Source: Deltaproteobacteria bacterium (GTDB taxonomy: Bacteria; Desulfobacterota; DSM-4660; Desulfatiglandales; B25-G16). Taken from it: 12,255 bases of DNA. Positions 6,185-12,255 of the stretch are shown here, piece by piece (position 1 is the first letter of the stretch; each line of letters starts with the position of its first letter). Where the stretch lies: the NCBI GenBank assembly GCA_018400255.1, contig JAGYMO010000012.1, positions 1-12,255 of the forward strand. The letters run 5' to 3'. The notes beneath the pieces were generated by a model. That model was not told the origin of the DNA. It searched no databases and saw only the letters and a program-made list of their open reading frames with translations. The position numbers and the translations under genes are program-made.

Positions 6185-8443
6185 TCAGCTTCCGTCTGCG
6201 GTTCGCCTGATTTCACAGGCACCTTCAAAGTCACGCAGCTCCCTGACCTCGTAACCTGGTATACGAATTACCATCCGGGGCGGGGTCCCCCTCCACTTGG
6301 CTTCCCCATCAACCATGATTCCTTGCTTCCTTTTAAGGATTTGCAGGGTGATTTCACCATAGGGGGTGAGTGTGGGGCCGAAAAACAGGTCTTCAGGAGA
6401 TGCAATCCACTCGGGGAAAAGACCCGAACCTAGTATGAGACTATCTTTCTCCTCCCGTATAAAAAAACTCCTGATTATTTGAACCCACTCAGCAGCGGCC
6501 CATCCGTGTTGTCCGTCTCCCATGCAGCCCCCACCCGTAAAGGGATGAATGGCCTCCGGCCATTGCCCTGTAGGGGAAGCCAAGGCAGACACATTGCTTA
6601 TCAGATCGCGAAAACGGGGATCACCCAACCTGATCAGAGTTTGGGCCAGGGAGAGGGTAAGGTAAGGATTGATTCCTGAGTGTATCATGTCCTGGAAAAA
6701 TCCCTTTTCATGAAGGCAGTTGTCCATGAGGAAGTTCACGGTCTTCTGGATTCTCTCATCATCATCGCCGGTGATTTGCAGAGGATAGTCCGCCACGAGG
6801 GATCCCACTGCCCCTGAATCCATTCGCCGGTAAGGGGAGGCCGGTATGGCTCCCCGCGTTCTTTGCCCGGGTATTTTTTCTATACTATCAAAGATACATT
6901 TTTCAAAATCTGCTGCCTCCTCCATGAAGGAATTGCATTTCTTTTTTGAATGAAAGAGGCGTGAAAGCCGGGCTGCCGATCGGAGACCAGCTAACCCCCA
7001 GAAATCATCCCAGTAGTAAAAGTCGTTAGGCCCCAGGTGTTCGGCACTGAATCCGGCTGGTAGAAGTCCGGCATGCCTTCCTTTCCCTCGATGGGTGCGC
7101 TTTTTACGGATCCAATCGGCCCCTTTGATTACCGAATGCATCCAGCTTTCTTCAAGGGGTTGCCCGGTGAGCTGGTGGAAACGGTCAAAGATCCATAAGA
7201 CCTGCCCATTGGAGTCCCACTCACCTTGCTGAGACTGAAAGTATCCGGACCACTTCTGCATCAAGGGAAAGGTGTCCAGCAGGCGAAAGCATCGATCCAC
7301 TAGCCCCAGAGAGAGAAGGGCATTGAGTATCATGCAGCCATCGCGAAACCAAAATCGGCGGTAGGTATAAGGCCCTGGAAAAGGTCCGATATGTGAAAGA
7401 AGGACGAGGGTCCTTTTGGCAGCCTCATAGAGGAAGGAAAACCGCGTATCCGGGATTCGGAGCCGGGCAGTCTTAGTCATGATGGATTCCCAGTCCGGTC
7501 CCGAAGGTCTGCGCTTCTTATTGTCCCTCTGAATTTCGGATTCTAGGGGTATTTGGAGATTCACTTTCTTTTGTTTTTTACCTTCAAGGGGAAAAAGGGC
7601 AGCGGCAGTAGCCATGCCCGCAGGACAGGTTCCGGCGATTTCTGACTTTGATTCCCATAGCTTGTGGATTACATCCCCCTCATCATAATTGGAAAAGAGT
7701 ACCCGTTCAGGGGGCTCGCTCATCCAAACAACGTTTTCTGAGTCCACAAGCCAGGTATTGGATTTTCTATTGAATTCGATTTTTTCAATAAACTGTATTC
7801 CTTCAGGATTATACGGCCGAAGGGATACAATCAGCCAACCTTTTTGTGAAGACCTTCCCTTTATCTCTATTGATAGTTTTGGGGAAGCATCATCCGTCAA
7901 CCAAACACGGCCGGCAAGATCCATATCCTCCAGATGACACTGTGTCTCGACGGCTATTCCGCGCTCAAGGTGGAGTTCCTGTTGTACCTGGGGAAGTTTG
8001 GACGGCAGGAGCATCTCCCCATTATCGGTCAGGACCCAGAAATCCAGGGACCATCTGTCATAGAAGGGTGTGACGAGCCCTCTTGGATCTATGAGCGGGT
8101 AGAGGGGCAAATCAGGTCTGCCGACGGCTGTCCAGTTGCGATGGGTAAGGTTGACATGGGTCAGAGAATAGGCCCTGGGTAAAAAAGAAATGTCTTTCGG
8201 GTTAAACTGCTTTTCCACCCAGTAGGGCCATACCCAATCCAGGTTGTTCTGTATAGCCTTGGTATTGATAAGTCCACGGGCATGGAACACCAAACCCGCC
8301 CTGATAAGTTCTAAGGGCTCTTGGAATTCTGAGGGTTGAGAGAAGCGCCGCAACCTAGCCAGAAAGGTAATCGGGTCCAAAAAACCGTATGAACGGGCGA
8401 GGCGCTTGAGGATAAATTTCCATGGCAACAGGGATGTAAACAA
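6185..8443 (-). CDS. large (alpha/alpha)6 six-hairpin glycosidase-like protein (752 aa from TTG 8443)
   Basis: This resembles the amylo-alpha-1,6-glucosidase/GH15-like superfamily. The N-terminal part (about 1-320) is a conserved, mostly beta region (LDWVWPYWVEKQF, THVNLTHRNWTAVG). The helical barrel follows. Landmarks counted from TTG 8443: FWFRDG (R367, D368); GEWDSNGQVLWIFDRFHQLTG at about 408-428; YYWDDFWGLAGLRSAA (476-491); QWPEAI with candidate catalytic E630; and GGGCMGDGQHGWAAAEW (637-653). It probably hydrolyses or binds an alpha-glucan-type or other glycoside, but the substrate is unknown and activity is unproven. No signal peptide is seen. I chose TTG 8443 because AAGGAG (8454-8459) lies 10 bases upstream. 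The frame stays open to a TTG at 8617 (810 aa), but that extension runs straight through a cluster of hairpins and lacks a binding site. It is followed by the GT4 and VTT genes. Confidence 0.75.
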   Translation of the reverse strand: MFTSLLPWKFILKRLARSYGFLDPITFLARLRRFSQPSEFQEPLELIRAGLVFHARGLINTKAIQNNLDWVWPYWVEKQFNPKDISFLPRAYSLTHVNLTHRNWTAVGRPDLPLYPLIDPRGLVTPFYDRWSLDFWVLTDNGEMLLPSKLPQVQQELHLERGIAVETQCHLEDMDLAGRVWLTDDASPKLSIEIKGRSSQKGWLIVSLRPYNPEGIQFIEKIEFNRKSNTWLVDSENVVWMSEPPERVLFSNYDEGDVIHKLWESKSEIAGTCPAGMATAAALFPLEGKKQKKVNLQIPLESEIQRDNKKRRPSGPDWESIMTKTARLRIPDTRFSFLYEAAKRTLVLLSHIGPFPGPYTYRRFWFRDGCMILNALLSLGLVDRCFRLLDTFPLMQKWSGYFQSQQGEWDSNGQVLWIFDRFHQLTGQPLEESWMHSVIKGADWIRKKRTHRGKGRHAGLLPAGFSAEHLGPNDFYYWDDFWGLAGLRSAARLSRLFHSKKKCNSFMEEAADFEKCIFDSIEKIPGQRTRGAIPASPYRRMDSGAVGSLVADYPLQITGDDDERIQKTVNFLMDNCLHEKGFFQDMIHSGINPYLTLSLAQTLIRLGDPRFRDLISNVSALASPTGQWPEAIHPFTGGGCMGDGQHGWAAAEWVQIIRSFFIREEKDSLILGSGLFPEWIASPEDLFFGPTLTPYGEITLQILKRKQGIMVDGEAKWRGTPPRMVIRIPGYEVRELRDFEGACEIRRTADGS

Positions 8444-8453
8444 TGCTTTAAAT

Positions 8454-8459
8454 CTCCTT
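8454..8459 (-). promoter_or_regulatory. ribosome binding site deciding the glycosidase start
   Basis: The minus strand reads AAGGAG here, 10 bases before TTG 8443 in the frame of the large glycosidase. No comparable site precedes the upstream TTG at 8617. Confidence 0.5.
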
Positions 8460-8470
8460 CTGTATTCCTG

Positions 8471-8594
8471 TTCTTTCGAAAGAAACCGGGGATGTTTTTT
8501 ATCTTGGATCCCCTGTTCTTGGGGGCGAATTGCCAAACAATCCTGGCAATTTTGACCCAGATTATGCAATAGGCATCTACTGCATAATCTGGGT
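8471..8594 (-). promoter_or_regulatory. hairpin-dense candidate structured 5' leader
   Basis: Four inverted repeats are packed here. In minus-strand order the first is arms 8581-8594 and 8555-8568, a perfect 14-bp pair (TGCATAATCTGGGT on the plus strand). In minus-strand RNA it continues with a G-U pair and three more pairs to a tetraloop. The second is 8544-8551 with 8528-8535, 8 bp (AATTGCCA on plus) with an 8-nt loop. The third is 8521-8524 with 8510-8513 (GGGG/CCCC) with a 7-nt loop. The fourth is a perfect 14-bp palindrome TTCTTTCGAAAGAA at 8471-8484. Spacers between the first three are 3 nt. They end just before the AAGGAG site and TTG start of the glycosidase gene. No T-run follows the big stem, so it is not an obvious terminator. 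A cis-regulatory RNA or a dispersed palindromic element are both possible. Confidence 0.45.
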
Positions 8595-8835
8595 TTAATG
8601 CTAATAAAAGCGTACAAAAGTAATAATTATCTAAAATGGTTTCTTTAACCATGGGGTCAATGGAGTATTCTTGAGTTTAAATCCATGTAACTCTTGTATA
8701 TTTTTCAACAGGTTTTCTCCCGCCTGATAAAACGAGAAAAATGGAATAGAATAAAATGGGGGTTTACTCTCGTATAAGAGGATAAAAAAATTAATAGCTT
8801 AAAGACAAAAAAGCTTTTTGATTTCCTGATCCGGT

Positions 8836-8849
8836 CTATTTATAAATAG
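8836..8849. repeat. perfect 14-bp palindrome, operator-like
   Basis: CTATTTATAAATAG is its own reverse complement. It lies about 80 bp past the stop of the GH15 gene and about 390 bp upstream of the glycosidase start. Such palindromes often bind dimeric regulators, but AT-rich DNA yields them by chance too. Confidence 0.3.
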
Positions 8850-8930
8850 CTTTCTGGAAGAAAATAAGGTCTTAAGAACTCTAGGGGAAATTCTCATGTA
8901 TGGTACGTGTTGCAACAATTTCAAGGATAA

Positions 8931-10145
8931 TTACACTCCAAATTTTTTTCTGTATAAATTATAAGTTCTAATGTATTCAGCATGTGCCCATGCTAACGGG
9001 AGTGTAATATAAGCAGTGCCCTCCTTGTATGTTGGGTGATTTCTTGCATTGTTAATCATTGTCTTTCTGTCCTCTCTTAATAGACCTGATTGAGCAAAAT
9101 CTTGGACATATTCTTCAAATTCCTCTACCGTTGATATGTGTTCCGGTAGTTTATTTTTATAGGCGCAAGACAAAACCCAATCCATATATTGATCCGCTTT
9201 TTGTCTGTTTTCAACTTTTATATGATGCCTGCAGATCATTAATGTATAGTTTGGCCATGGCCCCCATCCTCCATTATTTCTTCCTTCATATTTAGGGTAT
9301 CTGCATATACCCCCAAGCTGTTGATGCCAAAGATTTTTTTCAATATCTGTGATAGTGGATATTACGCGATCATCTTCATCGTCAAGAACTCCAAAATCAG
9401 CTATTGCATATTTTCCTACATCAGGATCAACAAGGACTGAACTAGATTCTCGCACCCTGATAGTCTTTACAAAGGTCTTTTTTCTTTTGTTCCACATATA
9501 TGTTAGAATCGCTTTTTTTAATTTTTTAGCATAGCTTTTACATTCAAGTTTTACGTCATCAATCCGCCGGCTTAATTCAAATACCTTTAAAAGGGCGGCA
9601 CAACAGATGCAGTTGGCCCATATCTCAAGGCCCGCTTCAGTAGGCGGGTATTCATGCAAGGAATTTGGTGTATATATCAAAGGTGTTTTTAAATTATACT
9701 TTTGTTTTTCATATTTTCCCTCGAGGTTTTCATAACTATTGCCAATAATATAATCAACTGCCTTTTTCACGCGATCGAAGTGTTTTTTAGCAAATGCTAT
9801 ATCATCGGTTTTTTCTATATATACCGCTAATGAATAAAGAATGAGACCTGTACCATCTATTTGAATTGGCTTATACGATGCATCTTCTCCATTCATATCT
9901 ACTCTTTGAGGAAATGCCCCTTTACTGTTGTGTGTACTTAATATAAATTCCAATCCTTTTTTTGCCTCATCAATGAGGCCGGCAGATAAAAACCCGAGAA
10001 TAATCAAGGAATGGTCTCGAGGATAAATATACGGATATCGTTCATGCTCTGGGGTGGCAAGGCATGCACCATTATCAAGTTGTACATGCTGTAAAATCTG
10101 TATACTTTCTTCATAGATGTCTTTTGCCTTTTTTACATCAATCAT
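8931..10145 (-). CDS. GH15-family glucoamylase-like glycoside hydrolase (404 aa)
   Basis: Inverting alpha-glucosidase fold ((alpha/alpha)6 barrel), expected to release beta-glucose from the non-reducing end of an alpha-glucoside. Landmarks are YPRDHS (41-46), the substrate-binding 'RD' region, and QIDGTG (95-100). NSLHEYPPTEAGLEIWANC has candidate general acid E165 (or E170). GGICRYPKYEG (278-288) is followed by GPWPNYTL. LPEH (333-336) has candidate general base E335, followed by PLAWAHAEYI (383-392), the usual C-terminal GH15 motif. At 404 aa it lacks the N-terminal beta-domain of bacterial glucoamylases (which run 600 aa or more), suggesting a compact intracellular enzyme acting on a small substrate. 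No signal peptide. The ATG overlaps the TGA of the upstream phosphatase gene (ATGA, 10142-10145); GAGAGG lies upstream within that gene. Substrate not shown by sequence. Confidence 0.8.
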   Translation of the reverse strand: MIDVKKAKDIYEESIQILQHVQLDNGACLATPEHERYPYIYPRDHSLIILGFLSAGLIDEAKKGLEFILSTHNSKGAFPQRVDMNGEDASYKPIQIDGTGLILYSLAVYIEKTDDIAFAKKHFDRVKKAVDYIIGNSYENLEGKYEKQKYNLKTPLIYTPNSLHEYPPTEAGLEIWANCICCAALLKVFELSRRIDDVKLECKSYAKKLKKAILTYMWNKRKKTFVKTIRVRESSSVLVDPDVGKYAIADFGVLDDEDDRVISTITDIEKNLWHQQLGGICRYPKYEGRNNGGWGPWPNYTLMICRHHIKVENRQKADQYMDWVLSCAYKNKLPEHISTVEEFEEYVQDFAQSGLLREDRKTMINNARNHPTYKEGTAYITLPLAWAHAEYIRTYNLYRKKFGV

Positions 10146-10927
10146 AATTTCATTTCCCTCTCAATTGCTTTTTCCCAGCCATTTGGTCCGATACCACCCG
10201 CAGGTGTATACTCGGAAGAGGCATATGAGCCGTCTTCTTTCATAACTAAGTAAGCGCTATCAACAACATTAAGCATATCAAAATCATTTGCTGAATCTCC
10301 AATGCCAATACTGTGGAGTGCACCCCATTTCCTCTGAAATAATCTTGATAGGATTGTAACGGCCTTTCCTTTATCATTATTGCCGAGAAGATGATAATAT
10401 CTGCCTCCCTCTGTTATTCTATACCCCTGCTTTTCGATAAATTTCTTAATTTCTTGTTCTTGACCCTTGTTATTGATTTTGAATGGCAGGCCATATTCCC
10501 TTTTTTTTGCCAATGCCGCCTGAGGTTTTGGAAGACCCGTGTCATGTGCAATTTCTTCTGTAGACATGTCAAAAAAACTCTGTATACCATAGTGGTTTTT
10601 CAAGGCTGAATGTAACTGCTTCAGCTTATCGTAATCAAGGCCCAGATTAATGACATAATAATCATTATCTTTATCATCAAAGGGGACATCAAAGTCAAAA
10701 TAATTTTGTGGAATGAAAATTCCGCCACCGTTTTCAGAGATAAACGGATCGATATTACCAATTTGTCTACGCCAAAACTCAATTTCAGACCGAGTTTTGC
10801 TGGTGCATACGATTAATGGTACCTTATGCTTTCTTAAAAGCCTTAATGCCTTTTTAGCAGGTGCGAAAGAATATGTCCTATGATCAAGCAACGTCCCATC
10901 AAGGTCAGAATATACAATTTTTTTCAT
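10142..10927 (-). CDS. mannosyl-3-phosphoglycerate phosphatase-family HAD-IIB phosphatase (261 aa)
   Basis: HAD-superfamily phosphatase with a type IIB cap. Motif I is DLDGT with nucleophile D8 and acid D10; motif II TSKT is 42-45; ENGGG is 65-69; the cap motif DTGLPKPQAALAKKRE is 129-144. GGRYYHLLGNNDKGKA (174-189) includes motif III K186, and motif IV is GIGDSAND (208-215; D211, D215). The cap and motif III pattern are those of MPGP, which converts mannosyl-3-phosphoglycerate to the compatible solute mannosylglycerate. Relatives act on the glucosyl version, so the sugar is uncertain. No synthase gene is visible in the window. ATG 10927 is supported by GGGAGA 7 bases upstream. The gene overlaps the GH15 gene by 4 bp and follows glucokinase by 87 bp, consistent with one operon. 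Confidence 0.82.
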   Translation of the reverse strand: MKKIVYSDLDGTLLDHRTYSFAPAKKALRLLRKHKVPLIVCTSKTRSEIEFWRRQIGNIDPFISENGGGIFIPQNYFDFDVPFDDKDNDYYVINLGLDYDKLKQLHSALKNHYGIQSFFDMSTEEIAHDTGLPKPQAALAKKREYGLPFKINNKGQEQEIKKFIEKQGYRITEGGRYYHLLGNNDKGKAVTILSRLFQRKWGALHSIGIGDSANDFDMLNVVDSAYLVMKEDGSYASSEYTPAGGIGPNGWEKAIEREMKL

Positions 10928-11014
10928 TTTGTTCTCCCAATCCCTTTAGTGCAGGCAAGGTAGCTTATTTATAGAGGTTTATTGTGAGATTGCATAAGCA
11001 TTACGTAAGTGATC

Positions 11015-12154
11015 TTATAATTTAAAATAATAAATGGCGGCCAGGCAGGCGCCTTTAAGACCAATGTCGTAATTCAAGACAAGATATATTGGTACATGCT
11101 GCAACACTTCTTTTTGCCGGAAGGCACGCTCAAACTCTGCAAAAAAACCTGCTGATTGAAAGACCTCCCTATTTTTCACTGCAATCCCCCCATAGATATA
11201 GAGGCCTCCTGTTGCCAGGGTATCGAGAACAAAGTTTTTTGCACATCGAGCAAAATAGCAGGCATACCGTCGAAATATTTCATTGCAGGTTTGATCTTTT
11301 GTTCGGTACTCCGATATCAGAGGAGCCTTATCGTTACTGCCATCAACCTTATCGGTATATTCTGTTGCTGGAAAAGCGCGGTGTTCTCTGATAAATGAAT
11401 AAAGATGCGCTAAACCTCTTCCTGATAAAAGTTCCTCGTAGCTTAGCGGTGTTTTGATGCCGAGTTGTTCTTTAATTGAATTAACCATAGATAGCTCATC
11501 CTCATCGTATGGTGGAAAATCACTATGCCCTCCTTCGCTTGGAATTGGCACGTAAATCTGTGCCTCTGGATCATAAACCAAAATACTTTTTCCAAGACCG
11601 GTGCCGGGGCCTAAAATAACTTTTGTTTTATGACCAGGCTCATGAGAAAATTGTTCTTCCCTGAGAACAAGGATAGTATTGCCTCTATTCTTATCAATAA
11701 GGTTAATGCCAAACCCTGCTGCTTGAAAATCATTTATAATTACAATATGTTGTAGTGATGTATTGTCCCTGAGCTCTTGTGCGTTCACATCCCATGATGC
11801 ATTGGTTAGATGAGCATAACCCTGTTTATTATTCACTATCCCTGCAACACCAATGCAAGCATCCTTAACTAAGATGGCATACTGTTGCTCTGCATAGCGC
11901 AATACTTCTTTAATGGCTGGAAGTAACGAATCTAACTGGTTTGTTGTAAATCTCATAGAAAAAATGATTGTAGGGAAGGTATTAGTAACTCCCGCTACGC
12001 ATAGATTAGTGTTTGTGCCTCCAACATCACCTCCTACAACATAGGTCGAGTATGCCCTATGTGACTTTTCCTTCTCAAATATAGTGATATTTTCTGGAAT
12101 CATAATGTATTTCTTATCCTTTAGATAATATACATCAAATTTAATATAAAACAT
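11015..12154 (-). CDS. glk: glucokinase, Glk (PF02685-type) family
   Basis: ATP-dependent cytoplasmic kinase converting glucose to glucose 6-phosphate. Numbered from ATG 12154: phosphate-1 motif GDVGGTNT (42-49); INDFQAAGFGI with catalytic base D142; adenosine/phosphate loop GPGTGLGKS (182-190); glucose-binding EGGHSDFPP (207-215); SGRGL (244-248); GGIAVKN (322-328); and YDIGLKGA near the C-terminus. Length is slightly above the typical 320-350 aa, owing to an N-terminal extension before the first motif. The start is uncertain: an in-frame ATG at 12103 (MIPENITIF) would give 362 aa, and neither ATG has a well-spaced binding site (AAAGGA lies 13 bases before 12103). It lies 87 bp upstream of the phosphatase gene on the same strand. 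Glucose set free by the GH15 enzyme is its natural substrate, an inference from gene order. Sugar specificity beyond glucose is untested. Confidence 0.85.
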   Translation of the reverse strand: MFYIKFDVYYLKDKKYIMIPENITIFEKEKSHRAYSTYVVGGDVGGTNTNLCVAGVTNTFPTIIFSMRFTTNQLDSLLPAIKEVLRYAEQQYAILVKDACIGVAGIVNNKQGYAHLTNASWDVNAQELRDNTSLQHIVIINDFQAAGFGINLIDKNRGNTILVLREEQFSHEPGHKTKVILGPGTGLGKSILVYDPEAQIYVPIPSEGGHSDFPPYDEDELSMVNSIKEQLGIKTPLSYEELLSGRGLAHLYSFIREHRAFPATEYTDKVDGSNDKAPLISEYRTKDQTCNEIFRRYACYFARCAKNFVLDTLATGGLYIYGGIAVKNREVFQSAGFFAEFERAFRQKEVLQHVPIYLVLNYDIGLKGACLAAIYYFKL

Positions 12155-12255
12155 TCCCGACTACAACCTGAATAAGGCCAATGATGTATTTTTGCATATT
12201 AAGGAGCCCGGTGCACGAATTTATGCCGTGGATTAAAAACGCCTATGCGAGACAG

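Larger units (their letters stand above)
8444..8930. other. 487-bp intergenic region between the two sugar operons
   Basis: Besides the hairpin cluster at 8471-8594, this AT-rich stretch holds a perfect 14-bp palindrome CTATTTATAAATAG at 8836-8849. It also has a 12-bp palindrome AAAAAGCTTTTT at 8808-8819 and a weak inverted repeat TTTTCTC/GAGAAAA at 8713-8719 and 8734-8740. I could not pick out a convincing -35/-10 pair on the minus strand, although a promoter for the glycosidase group is expected here. Base composition shifts across it, from AT-rich on the right to GC-richer on the left. No convincing gene is seen between 8618 and 8930. Confidence 0.5.

Noticed and set aside
8713..8740. TTTTCTC / GAGAAAA inverted repeat as a terminator of the GH15 operon
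   Set aside because: The stem is short and AT-rich with a 14-nt loop, and it lies about 190 bp past the stop. Not convincing as an intrinsic terminator.
12150..12226. Short protein-like plus-strand frame (ends IYAVD, stop) and an 18-codon minus-strand tail (12199-12255) at the right edge
   Set aside because: Both are too short to judge, lack a start within view, and match no family I recognise. The last 100 bases may hold the upstream region of the glucokinase operon, but I see no clear promoter.
1..12255. CRISPR array, tRNA, rRNA, intact insertion sequence or prophage
   Set aside because: Reading both strands showed no regularly spaced repeats, no tRNA-like cloverleaf, no rRNA segments and no transposase or phage gene.

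Overview
The window looks like a bacterial chromosome segment, most likely from an anaerobic proteobacterium-like lineage (Desulfobacterota is my guess). That placement is an inference from family content and mixed gene style; no rRNA or tRNA is present to test it. I see no tRNA, rRNA, CRISPR array or intact insertion sequence.

Layout. The left edge (2-376, +) is the C-terminal half of a TauE/SafE-type membrane exporter. A gene-poor stretch follows (377-1050). It holds a start-less fragment resembling the C-terminus of citramalate synthase, a good sigma70-like promoter, and a possibly frameshifted small gene. Next comes a translationally coupled pair of small-molecule kinase genes (1051-2654, +): an APH/choline-kinase-fold protein and a P-loop kinase resembling APS kinase. 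A soluble PAS sensor histidine kinase without a partner regulator follows (2846-4015, +).

From 4163 to 12154 every gene lies on the minus strand and nearly all are sugar-related. Read in transcription order from the right they are: glucokinase, a mannosyl-3-phosphoglycerate phosphatase-family HAD enzyme, and a GH15-type glucosidase. The last two overlap by 4 bp. This trio is AT-rich (about 35% GC in lines I hand-counted). After a 487-bp intergenic region, a GC-richer group follows (about 60-67% in sampled lines): a large six-hairpin glycosidase-like protein, a GT4 glycosyltransferase, and a TVP38/TMEM64 (VTT) membrane protein. The last two are separated by one base.

Working together (inference). 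The right-hand trio could run as a chain: dephosphorylate a glycosyl-3-phosphoglycerate, hydrolyse the resulting glycoside, and phosphorylate the released glucose. The GH/GT4/VTT group looks like a glycan or glycolipid module. The most unusual non-coding feature is upstream of the large glycosidase gene. There, four inverted repeats are packed into about 125 bp between the hairpin-rich leader and a TTG start with a good ribosome binding site. The largest forms an 18-bp stem with a tetraloop only in the gene-sense strand.
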